From contig JANXAP010000035.1 in NCBI GenBank assembly GCA_025062275.1, forward strand, positions 1 to 64,000: a stretch of 64,000 nucleotides of DNA. The letters are read 5' to 3'. How positions within the stretch are numbered: position 1 is the first letter of the stretch; every line of letters begins with the position of its first letter. The DNA comes from Dehalococcoidia bacterium. Lineage in GTDB: Bacteria; Chloroflexota; Dehalococcoidia; SM23-28-2; HRBIN24. The position numbers and the translations under genes were made by a program. This document shows, piece by piece, positions 52,169-60,323 of the stretch. Below the pieces are notes generated by a model that saw only the letters and a program-made list of their open reading frames with translations, searched no databases and was not told the DNA's origin.

Positions 52169-52861
52169 ATGCGGCGGAAGCTCCTAGTGTTGCTGTTCAT
52201 CCAGCTCATCGTCGCCGCTCTGGTGGCCTTCTTCGTCGTCCGTCTGCTGGCTGGGCCCCAGGAGCCTGCTCAGGCCCAGCCCGCGATTTCGAGTGCGGCA
52301 CTGCCCCCGACCGAGATCCCCTCGGAGGAGTGGCAGGCGGCGGCACGGCAACGGGAGGAGGAGGCCAAGAAGCCACCGTTCGTCGGGACTATCAACGGTG
52401 TAACGCTGGGCATGGGGGAGGGCCTTGAGCGGTGCACAGGAAAGCGGGACTGGCACCACGACTGGCAGCTGGTGCAGGGCACCCCCTTTGAGATCCAGCC
52501 CACCTACCTTCCTCCTGGCGCCGTTGAGATCTGGTACTCGGATCCCATTCCGCCCATCTTCACCTGCGACGGTCGGGTGGATCATGCAACTCGAGCCTGG
52601 TCGGTCGGGGGTGGATTCCGAACCGTCATCATTATCAAGCAGAGGAACTCCGAGAGGCGTTTTGAGGGGCTGTTTCCGGCGGATCGTGTGAAGTCTGCGA
52701 CGGTCGGGGGCAGACCCGCCGTCGTGGTGGAGCCGATGCGGCCGGATGGTCTCATGTCCACGACGGTGGTCTTCTTCCCGGAGCCGTGGGGCCTGACTAT
52801 CGTTGTCGGCGAGTTCCTGCCCTATCCTGAGACCTTGAAGATAGCGGAGGGCCTGAGGTGA
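52169..52861 (+). CDS. Membrane-anchored exported protein of unknown function
   Basis: A 230-residue protein with an uncleaved-looking N-terminal helix (VLLFIQLIVAALVAFFVVRLL, about 7-27), a Pro/Gln/Glu linker to about residue 70, then a compact domain containing two Cys (RCTGK and FTCDG) that could form a disulfide outside the cell. No family recognised. ATG 52169 fits GGGAGG eight bases upstream; GTG 52160 would add three residues. Preceded by its own promoter. Confidence 0.65.
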   Translation: MRRKLLVLLFIQLIVAALVAFFVVRLLAGPQEPAQAQPAISSAALPPTEIPSEEWQAAARQREEEAKKPPFVGTINGVTLGMGEGLERCTGKRDWHHDWQLVQGTPFEIQPTYLPPGAVEIWYSDPIPPIFTCDGRVDHATRAWSVGGGFRTVIIIKQRNSERRFEGLFPADRVKSATVGGRPAVVVEPMRPDGLMSTTVVFFPEPWGLTIVVGEFLPYPETLKIAEGLR

Positions 52862-53151
52862 GGCTGGCCGGCAGTTGGCCGCTGTTGGCCGGGGCGTGCC
52901 AGGTGGGGGTTCTGAGGCGAAAGGCAACACTAGGCAGCCACCAGGAAGGGTGACGACTTTCCCGGGTCAGCACCTCGAACGTTCCCGGCGCTTGCGAGGT
53001 CTGGCCAATCGCAGACTGCCGGGACGACCATCGGCTCCTCCTCACGACAGGCTGCCTCTGGCGCTGGGGGCACCGTTTATGCTCTACTAGGACACGGATG
53101 CCTGCGGCCAATGGCCCGGCGTCCGGTGCCACTACCTCAGGAGGTGCTGCC
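52862..53151. other. 290-base spacer before the CitE-like gene
   Basis: No credible gene. The first part repeats TTGGCCG three times (52869-52895) and could fold as the 3' end of the preceding message. TATGCT at 53078-53083 is a possible -10 for the CitE-like gene, with no recognisable -35. Confidence 0.4.
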
Positions 53152-54177
53152 ATGTATGTGCTGGAGAAGCAGGGGCGCTTCATCATCCCCCGCACCGAGC
53201 TGACCTACCCCTGCCACAACCTGCGCATGCACGAGAACGCCGCGGCTACCAACGCAGACCTGGTCATGGCCGACTTCGAGGACGCCTGCCCCTACGAGTT
53301 CAAGGGAGAGCCCAGCCGCAAGGTCATGGTGGAGGCCCTCAACACGGTGGACTTCGGCAACAAGGTGGTGACGGTCCGCCCCAACAATATTCGCTCTCCC
53401 TTCTTCCTGGGCGACCTGGAGGCGGTGATGCTGGGCGCCCCCGACCGCTTCCACGGCATCATCCTGCCCAAGGTCTACGGCCCCGACGACATCCGCTATG
53501 TGTCGCGCCTCCTGGACGCCCTGGAGCAGCAGGGCGGCTGGAAGACGCGGGTCCAGATGGAGGTGCTCATCGAGACCCCCCAGGCCCTCCTCCATGCCTA
53601 CGAGATCGCCACCGCCTCCGACCGCATGGTAGGCCTCATCTTCGGCATCGCCGACTTCGCCGCCACCCTGGGGGTGGGCGAGTTCGGCGGCGACCAGACC
53701 AACTTTCTCTACGCCAAGCAGGCGGTGGTGGTGGCAGCCAAGGCCGCGGGCCTGCATGCCATAGACTGCGTCTACCCCGACATCGTGCGCCGCGACACGC
53801 CTCCCGAGGAGGCCGAGCGCATCCGTGAGGGGTTGCGCCGCAAGAACCAGATCGCCGCCAGCGTGGGCATGGACGGCGCCTGGGTCATCCACCCCTCTCA
53901 GGTGGACGTGGTGAACGAAGTCTTCACCCCGAGCGATCAGGAGATCGAAAGGGCCAAAGAGGCCCTGGAGGCCTATTACCGCCTGGGCGGCGGCTCCATG
54001 ATCAACCCCGTCACCAACGAGTTCGAGGACGAGGCCTCGGCCAAGATCAAGCTGATGGTGCTGGCCAAGGGGGTGCAGGCGGGCAAGGTCAGCGCCGACT
54101 ACCTGGCCAGCATGGCCGAGAAGTCGCGGGCCATCACCGGCTACGACATCCTGCAGACCTTCCGTCGCCTGGCCTAG
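53152..54177 (+). CDS. HpcH/HpaI aldolase / CitE-like lyase family protein
   Basis: The 341-residue TIM-barrel protein has LVMADFEDACPYEFKGE, VRPNNIRSPFFLGDLE, a metal/CoA-site Glu in VQMEVLIETPQALL and GLIFGIADFAATLG. It resembles the malyl-CoA / citramalyl-CoA lyase group (Mcl, CitE, LarC-type relatives), which cleave or form C-C bonds of acyl-CoA with magnesium. AGGAGGTGCTGCC precedes ATG 53152. Substrate uncertain; a role in acetate or propionyl-CoA assimilation is possible. Confidence 0.83.
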   Translation: MYVLEKQGRFIIPRTELTYPCHNLRMHENAAATNADLVMADFEDACPYEFKGEPSRKVMVEALNTVDFGNKVVTVRPNNIRSPFFLGDLEAVMLGAPDRFHGIILPKVYGPDDIRYVSRLLDALEQQGGWKTRVQMEVLIETPQALLHAYEIATASDRMVGLIFGIADFAATLGVGEFGGDQTNFLYAKQAVVVAAKAAGLHAIDCVYPDIVRRDTPPEEAERIREGLRRKNQIAASVGMDGAWVIHPSQVDVVNEVFTPSDQEIERAKEALEAYYRLGGGSMINPVTNEFEDEASAKIKLMVLAKGVQAGKVSADYLASMAEKSRAITGYDILQTFRRLA

Positions 54178-54208
54178 GTTGTCCTCGCCAGCGTCCTTGC
54201 GAAAGTCG

Positions 54209-54236
54209 TTCATAATTGCCCAGGCCGTTGTATAAT
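54209..54236 (+). promoter_or_regulatory. Promoter of the FtsH-like gene
   Basis: A perfect TATAAT (54231-54236) with TTCATA (54209-54214) 16 bases upstream lies 38 bases ahead of ATG 54275. Confidence 0.55.
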
Positions 54237-54274
54237 CGAAAGGCTCGATAGGGACGGCGGCGGGGGCGCTGGCC

Positions 54275-56932
54275 ATGGCGGATACGGCGACAGCTGGCGG
54301 GGGTGCGCCGAGGGCCCTCTGGGGCCTGGCCCGCCTGCTGACGGTGCCTTTCGTGCTGTCGGTGGGGTTCGGCGCCTTCGCCGTGACCTATTTCCTCGCC
54401 GATGCTCCCCTCTTCGGCGCCCTGGTCTACGGCCTGGTCTCCTTTCTCTTAGCCTGCGCCTCCCTGTTCAGCCTGGGTATCCTCTACCAGCGGGCCGACC
54501 TGGACGCGCTGCTGGAGAGGGCGCCCATCCTCTCGCCCGAGGAGCGACAGGCCCTTTTCCAACGCTCGCTGGAGGACGTGCGCCGCCGCACGGCTGTGGC
54601 CCAGGCCTGGAAGAACCGCCGGGTCTTCTATCAGAACGCCCTTCTCATAGCCCTGACCCTGGTGGGCATCGCCGCCATGGGCCGCCACTTCTTCGGCCTC
54701 TATCCGCGAGAGGTCTTTATCGTTCCCTTCCCGGCCCTGGTGGCCATGGCCGCCCTGGGCGCTCTCTTCCTGCCGCGGCTGTTGCTGATCGTCCTGTTGC
54801 TGGCCGGGGTAGCGGTGGCCCTGATGGCCCTGGGTCTCGGGCCGGAATTCGTGCTATTCCTGCTCCCCTACCTGCTCACCTTCCCCCTGCTCATGGTGAT
54901 CAACTTCCTGATCCTGTTCGGGCCTCTGGCCATCTTCAACCTGATGCAGATCAAGATCATCCGCCCTGGAGAGGCCACCTGGGGCGTCTCCATGGATGAC
55001 GTGAGGGGCCAGGAGGAGGCCAAGAGGCAGATCCTGACCGCCCTGCGCATCTTCGCCTCGGCTGAGGGGCAGAAGCTGGTGGAGCTGGGGGGCCGCCCCG
55101 AGCGGGGCATCCTGATGGTCGGGCCGCCGGGCACCGGCAAGACCCTCATCGCCAAGGCCATCGCCAGCACCTTGAGCGCGCCCATCATCATCACCAACGG
55201 GTCTGCCTTTCTGTCCACCTTCCTGGCCATCGATGTACTGGTGATGCTGTATATGCGGCTGCGGGCCGAGGCCCTGGCCAAGGAGTTCGGGCGGGCGGTG
55301 GTCTTCATCGATGAGGCGGAGCTGCTGCTGCAGCGTCGCGGTGGCATGCAGCCCGCCCCGACCCAGGGCACGGCCGGCCGGGTAGCCAGCATCTGGAGCA
55401 TCTTCGACTACGACGAGATGGGCTGCATATCCCCCTGCGGGCTGATGTTCGACCACTCGGCGGCGCGGGAGGCCTTCTGGGAGCGCAAGTTCCCGCCCCG
55501 CCAGCACGCCGCTCCGCAGATGATTCCCTTCCCCTTCTTCGGCGGCGCCGGCGGGTTCTCCCTGGCCATCTTCCCCTTCCTGGTATGGCTGGACGGCATG
55601 GACTCCCCACCTCTGCTGTCGCGCCTGTTGCGCAGCAAGGTGAACGAGTTGCTGGACGTGCTGTTCGTTCCGCCCTACCTGCACCTGGGAGGGGCCACAG
55701 TCTATCTCCGTCTGCCGCCGGCGCGCCCGCCAGCCCACAACATCTACTTCTTCGCGGCCACCAACCGCCCCCACCTTATCGACCCGGCCATGAGGCGGCC
55801 GGGCCGCTTCGGCAAGACGGTGGTCTTCACCACTCCAGGCGAGGCCGAACGGGAGGACATCGCTGCCCTCTACTTCTCCAAGGTCGCCCACCATCCCAGC
55901 CTTGACGATCCCGAGAAGCGCAGGGAGTTCGCCCGGGTGACGGTGGGCCTGAGTCCGGCCGAGATCGAGCAGGTCATTCGAGACGCGGTCAACTACCGTC
56001 ACGACCACATACAGCGCCTGAAGGAAATAAGGGCAGCGGTGGAGGCGGGCCGGCCCCTGGACCGGGACTCGCAGAAGTTCTGGGAGCGCTACCGTCACGA
56101 GCTGGAGCAGCCCGACTGGGACAAGCCCTGGGTCACCTGGGATGCCCTGATGGAGTCCCTGGCAGCGGTCCGCCACGGCACTGCCAAGCCCACCCGCACC
56201 ACCGAGCGCAACCGCGAGCGGACGGCCTACCATGAGTTCGCTGGCCACTTCCTTCCCCTTCGCTACTTCTGCGGCGAGTGGTACCGTCCCATAGTCCTGT
56301 CCATCATGCCCCGGGGCGAGGCCCTGGGCATGGTGGCCCACGTGCCCATCGAGGAGCACGACCCCCAGCCCCAGCACGTGCTGGAGGGGCTGCTGCGGGT
56401 GAGCGTGGGGTCCATCGTGGCCGAGAGGCTCTTCTTCCAGGACAACGAGCCCGGGGTGTCCAAGGACCTGGAGAACGCCACCCGCATTGCGGCTGCCATG
56501 GTGGGGCTGTTCGGCATGGTGCCGCGCCGCTGCAGTGCCGAAGAGCGCCGCCGCTACCTGCGCATCGGCGAGTCCATCCTCTCGGTGGCCAACACCCACC
56601 CGTTGCTGCCCAGCGAGAGCAACGGCTTCGTCTCCTCAACCCTGGGCTCGCCGCGCAAGCGCGAGGACGTATGCGTGCTGCTGGGACAGGCCTTCGTCGA
56701 CGTCTACCGTCTGCTGCGGAAGAACCGCGACTTGGCGCCGCCGGTGGTCCAGGAGCTGCTGGCCAAGGACGAGCTGGTGGGCCGCGACCTGGAGCGGCTG
56801 TGGGATACCCTGGAGCTGCAGCCGCTGCTGGCCGAGGACAAGGCCGTCTGGCCCGAGGACGAGGTGGCGCCCGAGAATCCCTTCTACCGGCGCGTCGATG
56901 GCTCCCAAGCCCAGGCTGCCGGCAGCGTTTAG
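54275..56932 (+). CDS. Divergent FtsH-like membrane AAA+ protein with disrupted zinc-protease motif
   Basis: The 885-residue protein has several N-terminal membrane helices (about 21-70 and 121-228), an AAA+ domain with Walker A GPPGTGKT (283-290), Walker B VVFIDEAE (342-349) and second region of homology ATNRPHLIDPAMRRPGRF (495-512), then an M41-like domain. A large insertion (about 355-490, rich in Phe, Pro and Gly) splits Walker B from the second region. FtsH has HEAGH; here it is HEFAGH (653-658), one residue too long, so the zinc site is probably lost, although the third ligand (Asp731, GVSKDLENATRI) and PRGEALG remain. The pore motif (FVG in FtsH) is FLA. Likely an ATP-driven membrane chaperone or unfoldase without its own peptidase. 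Confidence 0.85.
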   Translation: MADTATAGGGAPRALWGLARLLTVPFVLSVGFGAFAVTYFLADAPLFGALVYGLVSFLLACASLFSLGILYQRADLDALLERAPILSPEERQALFQRSLEDVRRRTAVAQAWKNRRVFYQNALLIALTLVGIAAMGRHFFGLYPREVFIVPFPALVAMAALGALFLPRLLLIVLLLAGVAVALMALGLGPEFVLFLLPYLLTFPLLMVINFLILFGPLAIFNLMQIKIIRPGEATWGVSMDDVRGQEEAKRQILTALRIFASAEGQKLVELGGRPERGILMVGPPGTGKTLIAKAIASTLSAPIIITNGSAFLSTFLAIDVLVMLYMRLRAEALAKEFGRAVVFIDEAELLLQRRGGMQPAPTQGTAGRVASIWSIFDYDEMGCISPCGLMFDHSAAREAFWERKFPPRQHAAPQMIPFPFFGGAGGFSLAIFPFLVWLDGMDSPPLLSRLLRSKVNELLDVLFVPPYLHLGGATVYLRLPPARPPAHNIYFFAATNRPHLIDPAMRRPGRFGKTVVFTTPGEAEREDIAALYFSKVAHHPSLDDPEKRREFARVTVGLSPAEIEQVIRDAVNYRHDHIQRLKEIRAAVEAGRPLDRDSQKFWERYRHELEQPDWDKPWVTWDALMESLAAVRHGTAKPTRTTERNRERTAYHEFAGHFLPLRYFCGEWYRPIVLSIMPRGEALGMVAHVPIEEHDPQPQHVLEGLLRVSVGSIVAERLFFQDNEPGVSKDLENATRIAAAMVGLFGMVPRRCSAEERRRYLRIGESILSVANTHPLLPSESNGFVSSTLGSPRKREDVCVLLGQAFVDVYRLLRKNRDLAPPVVQELLAKDELVGRDLERLWDTLELQPLLAEDKAVWPEDEVAPENPFYRRVDGSQAQAAGSV

Positions 56933-56946
56933 GTCCGGTGACGGCG

Positions 56947-57546
56947 ATGAAGAAAGCAGTCCCCATCCTCGCCCTGCTGGCGGCGCTCGTGCTGACCGGC
57001 GCCTGCGCTCGCGAGCTGGCCTACGACCGCCCCGAATTCAACATCCGCGGCAACGACAACGACGAGCGAGTGAGGTCCATCGCCTCGGTAGTGCGCAGGG
57101 AGTTCAGGGACGTGGTGGCCGTTCCCAGCGCCGAGATCGTGACCGACGACGAGGGCACACGGGCCGAATATCTGGTGGTCATAACCGTGCCCAGGGAGAC
57201 CTTCTTCGACTCGCCCTCCAGCACCCAGCAGCTCCAGGCCCAGCAGGACGCCCGCAGCCAGGTGAACTCGGCCATTGCCACCCTCCTGCGGCTGAGCATG
57301 AGGCACCTGGTGCCGCGCGACCTCACCATCCGCTCGGTGGTGATGACGCTGGTCCTGCCCGATGGCGAGGTGCTGGAGGCGGTGGGCCAGGTAGACCAGC
57401 TCAAGGGCGTGCCCGACGACGCCCCCGCCGAGAACTGGTTGGAGCGCCTCTCGGTCAACCGTCAGGTGGTGGTGCCGGAGTCGGTCTGGCAGGACCTCCT
57501 CAACCGCAGCGGCCTCCGCACGACCACCCCTACCCCCAGGCGCTAG
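56947..57546 (+). CDS. Lipoprotein of unknown function downstream of the FtsH-like gene
   Basis: A 199-residue lipoprotein with lipobox LVLTGAC (Cys20). The mature part is soluble, with strands LVVITVPRETFF and IRSVVMTLVLPDGEVLEAVGQV, and a Gln/Ala helix between them. No family recognised. It starts 14 bases after the FtsH-like stop and is almost certainly cotranscribed, so it may be an external partner or substrate adaptor of that machine (inference). Confidence 0.65.
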   Translation: MKKAVPILALLAALVLTGACARELAYDRPEFNIRGNDNDERVRSIASVVRREFRDVVAVPSAEIVTDDEGTRAEYLVVITVPRETFFDSPSSTQQLQAQQDARSQVNSAIATLLRLSMRHLVPRDLTIRSVVMTLVLPDGEVLEAVGQVDQLKGVPDDAPAENWLERLSVNRQVVVPESVWQDLLNRSGLRTTTPTPRR

Positions 57547-57669
57547 GGGCCTTCGGGCGAGGAAGCCACCCACCACGTCCTCCGGCCCGGTCTAGCCCGA
57601 GGCTGAGATCCATCCCCGCGTCCCGGGGCGTATCAAGGGCAGGTCGAGTCCCGGGAAAGGAGGGTCCCC

Positions 57670-58167
57670 ATGCTGCGACGTCCCTTGGCCCTGCTCGCCC
57701 TGCTGACGGCTGTCCTGGCCCTGGGCGTGGCCGCCATGGCCTGCGAGGAGGAAGAGGCGACGCCCACGCCGGGACGGACGCCAGCGGCGGGCGCTGCCGC
57801 CACGCCGACCCCGGCCGGCCCCTCGGTGGAGATCGTGTCGCCCAGCGCCGGCGCAACCCTGCCGGCAGGCGATATCCGCGTCGAGGTGCGCGTCAGCGGC
57901 CTGCAGATAGTGGAGCCGACGCTGACGCCGGTACCCGGCCAGGGACACGTGCACTTCTACATCCTGCGGCCCGACCAGCAGGTGCCGACCACCCCGGGCC
58001 AGCCGGCGGTGACGGCCCAGGGCACATATCACGCCACCGCCACCACCACCCACACCTGGACCAACGTCCAGCCCGGCACATACAAGCTGGCCGTACAGCT
58101 GGTCCAGAACAACCACACTCCCCTGCAGCCACCGGTGGTGAAGGAGATAACCGTCACCGTTCGCTAG
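57670..58167 (+). CDS. Small lipoprotein with DUF4399-like beta domain
   Basis: A 165-residue lipoprotein with lipobox VAAMAC (Cys25), a Thr/Pro/Ala linker and a beta domain: VEIVSPSAGATLPAGDIRV, GHVHFYILRPD, HTWTNVQPGTYKLAVQLVQNNHTPL. The H-x-H and N-N-H positions are typical of DUF4399 proteins of unknown function. AAAGGAGGG precedes ATG 57670. Confidence 0.72.
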   Translation: MLRRPLALLALLTAVLALGVAAMACEEEEATPTPGRTPAAGAAATPTPAGPSVEIVSPSAGATLPAGDIRVEVRVSGLQIVEPTLTPVPGQGHVHFYILRPDQQVPTTPGQPAVTAQGTYHATATTTHTWTNVQPGTYKLAVQLVQNNHTPLQPPVVKEITVTVR

Positions 58168-58200
58168 TGGGACTTCTCCTCACACATCCCCCGGCACGTC

Positions 58201-58234
58201 CCGGCCCCCGCCCTGCGGCCCCGTCGGGGGCCGG
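58201..58234 (+). terminator. GC hairpin after the DUF4399-like gene
   Basis: CCGGCCCCCG (58201-58210) pairs perfectly with CGGGGGCCGG (58225-58234) around a 14-base loop. No T-run follows. A TATAAT at 58260-58265 just beyond it is probably the -10 for the next gene (ATG 58298). Confidence 0.5.
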
Positions 58235-58297
58235 GGCGCATCTCGGGGGCACCTTGGGCTATAATGGCCCCTGACCACGCCTCCGAGCGGAGGGACG

Positions 58298-59161
58298 ATG
58301 CCGAGCTTCAGCCTGTTCGACCTGTTCTGGATCTTCATCATCCTCATCTCTCTCCAGCCCCTCCTCCAGCGCCACCGCCTGCAGATGCAGCGCATGCGCT
58401 GCATCCGACAGATGGAGCGAGAGCGGGGCTCCCGCGTCATCACCCTCATCCACCGCCAGGAGACCATGAGCTTCCTGGGCTTTCCGGTGATGCGCTTTAT
58501 CGATATGGACGACTCGGAGCAAGTGTTGCGGGCCATCAAGATGACGGACCCCCAGGTGCCCATCGACCTGGTGTTGCACACGCCCGGCGGTCTCGTCCTG
58601 GCCTCGGAGCAGATCGCCTATGCCCTGGCCAGGCGGCCCGGGAAGGTGACGGTGTTCGTCCCCCACTACGCCATGAGCGGCGGGACCCTCATCGCCCTGG
58701 CCGCCGACGAGCTGGTGATGGACGAGAACGCTGTGCTGGGACCGGTGGACCCGCAGGTGGGGCAGTATCCCGCTGCCTCCATCCTCCAGGCAGTTCAGGC
58801 GAAAGACGTCAACGAGCTGGACGACCAGACCCTCATCCTGGCCGACATTGCCCGCAAGGCCATGCAGCAGATGAAGCGCACGGTGACGGAGCTACTCTCG
58901 GAGCGCATGTCGCCGGAGGAGGCGGAGCGGGTGGCCACTGTCCTCACCTCCGGCACCTGGACCCATGACTATCCCATCACCGTTTCCCAGGCGCGGGAGC
59001 TGGGCCTGAACGTGCGGACCGACATGCCTCACGAGGTCTACCAGCTGATGGAGCTGTATCCTCAGGCCGGGGCCGGGCGCCCCTCGGTGGAGTACATACC
59101 CGTGCCCTATCAGCCTCCCACTCCCCCGGGCCGCAGGCCCCTGGGCCGCGACCAGCGCTAG
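58298..59161 (+). CDS. Membrane-anchored SDH-type Clp-fold serine protease
   Basis: The 287-residue protein has an N-terminal membrane helix (LFWIFIILISL, about 9-22), then a ClpP/SppA-like crotonase-fold domain with LVLHTPGGLVLASEQIA near 91 and the nucleophile in YAMSGGTLIAL (Ser127), followed by DENAVLGPVDPQVG. This is the serine dehydrogenase proteinase (SDH) family layout. It is an ATP-independent membrane protease by family; with the nearby FtsH-like ATPase it may form part of one quality-control system. Ends on CTAG shared with the convergent lipoprotein. Confidence 0.85.
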   Translation: MPSFSLFDLFWIFIILISLQPLLQRHRLQMQRMRCIRQMERERGSRVITLIHRQETMSFLGFPVMRFIDMDDSEQVLRAIKMTDPQVPIDLVLHTPGGLVLASEQIAYALARRPGKVTVFVPHYAMSGGTLIALAADELVMDENAVLGPVDPQVGQYPAASILQAVQAKDVNELDDQTLILADIARKAMQQMKRTVTELLSERMSPEEAERVATVLTSGTWTHDYPITVSQARELGLNVRTDMPHEVYQLMELYPQAGAGRPSVEYIPVPYQPPTPPGRRPLGRDQR

Positions 59162-59592
59162 GGCCCGATGCTGCCCACCGGCTCCCCGTTCACCAGCACC
59201 CGGTAGCGGCGAGTGGCGCTGCCCAGCGACAGGCTGGCCTCGAAGGGCGCCAGCACCTGCGCACAGACGGCGTCGGGCGACACCAGCGAGTAGACCTCCA
59301 CGGCGATGACGCCCTGCGCCTCGTCGCGGGAGACGGTCGCCCGCAAGCGGTGACAGGGGGTGGGCAGGGAGCCCCGCAGCAGCAGACGATGCTGGGGCGG
59401 ATAGGTCTCCATCTCCACCATGCTCGTCTGGTCTATAAAGACAGGCCCCCGCTGCAGGCGCTCGTCGCCCGGTCGGGGCGAAAGGTCGCCGGCGGCGGGC
59501 GTCGGCGATGGGCCGTGCCCTTCGCCGACGCCGCAGGCCAGGGCCGCGCCGACTAGCGCCAGGGCCGTCACGGTCAGGACGAAGGAGCGCAC
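59158..59592 (-). CDS. Hypothetical lipoprotein
   Basis: A 144-residue lipoprotein with lipobox VGAALAC (Cys20), a Pro/Gly linker and a small beta-rich domain (METYPPQHRLLLRGSLPTPCHRLRATVS, later VIAVEVYSLVSPDAVCAQ) with two Cys that may pair. This two-strand pattern is common in lipoproteins of Chloroflexota, but no named family is recognised. Confidence 0.65.
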   Translation of the reverse strand: MRSFVLTVTALALVGAALACGVGEGHGPSPTPAAGDLSPRPGDERLQRGPVFIDQTSMVEMETYPPQHRLLLRGSLPTPCHRLRATVSRDEAQGVIAVEVYSLVSPDAVCAQVLAPFEASLSLGSATRRYRVLVNGEPVGSIGP

Positions 59593-59662
59593 CTCTTCCC
59601 TCCTCGCCCTACAGACGCACGGCTGGCCCGGAAGGTTCCCGGCCGGCGAGCGCTCGGCTCCC

Positions 59663-60244
59663 CTAGCGGGCGGGAGCCGTCATTCCTGCCAGCAGAGACC
59701 GCAGAGGGGCGGCCCGTGCCGCGAACTCGGCGTCGTCCAGCACGGGGTGCCTGGGCAGGCCATCCAGGGCTGCGGCAGGAAGGTCCACCCAGGAGAAGCA
59801 GCCCACGTATTCGGGCAGCAGCGGCAGCGCCACGGGCCGCTCCAGCCGGTAGACGCGAAGCAGCATCACCGTCAGGGGCTGCTTGGGGCGCCAGTGCAGG
59901 CGCTTGAGCAGGTACTCGTCAGCCCAGATGTGGTAGGGCGAGAGGGCCAGGACGTGCTCCTCCTCCCGCAGCTCGTAGAGGTCGGTCACCTGCGCCCAGC
60001 AGGGAACCAGCAGGGTCTCTGGGGGCGGCGCGGCGCGCAGGGTCTCCTCCAGGTTGGGCAGAAACTCGGGCTTCAGCAGCTCGGGTGCCTGGTGCTCGTA
60101 GGTGGGGTAGAGATAGAAGCTCTCGAAGTCCACATCGAAGCGCTTCTCGCGGATGCCTCCCTTGCGCATCACCAGGAGCTGTCGCCCCTCGGCCAGCGCC
60201 TTGACCGTCACTGCCCACTCCTTGAGGGCCTTCACCGTCTCCAT
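59663..60244 (-). CDS. DUF1802 family protein
   Basis: The 193-residue protein begins METVKALKEWAVTVKALAEG and continues QLLVMRKGGIREKRFDVDFESFYLYPTYEHQ, a clear match by eye to the DUF1802 family (YqaJ-neighbourhood type proteins of unknown function). An AGGAGGTGGGCC site is directly upstream of ATG 60244, and TATACT at 60265-60270 on the minus strand is its likely -10. Confidence 0.8.
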   Translation of the reverse strand: METVKALKEWAVTVKALAEGRQLLVMRKGGIREKRFDVDFESFYLYPTYEHQAPELLKPEFLPNLEETLRAAPPPETLLVPCWAQVTDLYELREEEHVLALSPYHIWADEYLLKRLHWRPKQPLTVMLLRVYRLERPVALPLLPEYVGCFSWVDLPAAALDGLPRHPVLDDAEFAARAAPLRSLLAGMTAPAR

Positions 60245-60323
60245 GGCCCACCTCCTGCCTAAAAAGTATAGCCGGGAAGGCCTTCAGGGTCGCCAGTTGC
60301 TCCCAGGCTGCCCGAAGGGGAAC

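Noticed and set aside
54275-56932. Ordinary ftsH annotation
   Set aside because: HEXXH is broken, the pore loop differs and a 135-residue insertion is present. Calling it a functional FtsH protease would overstate the evidence.
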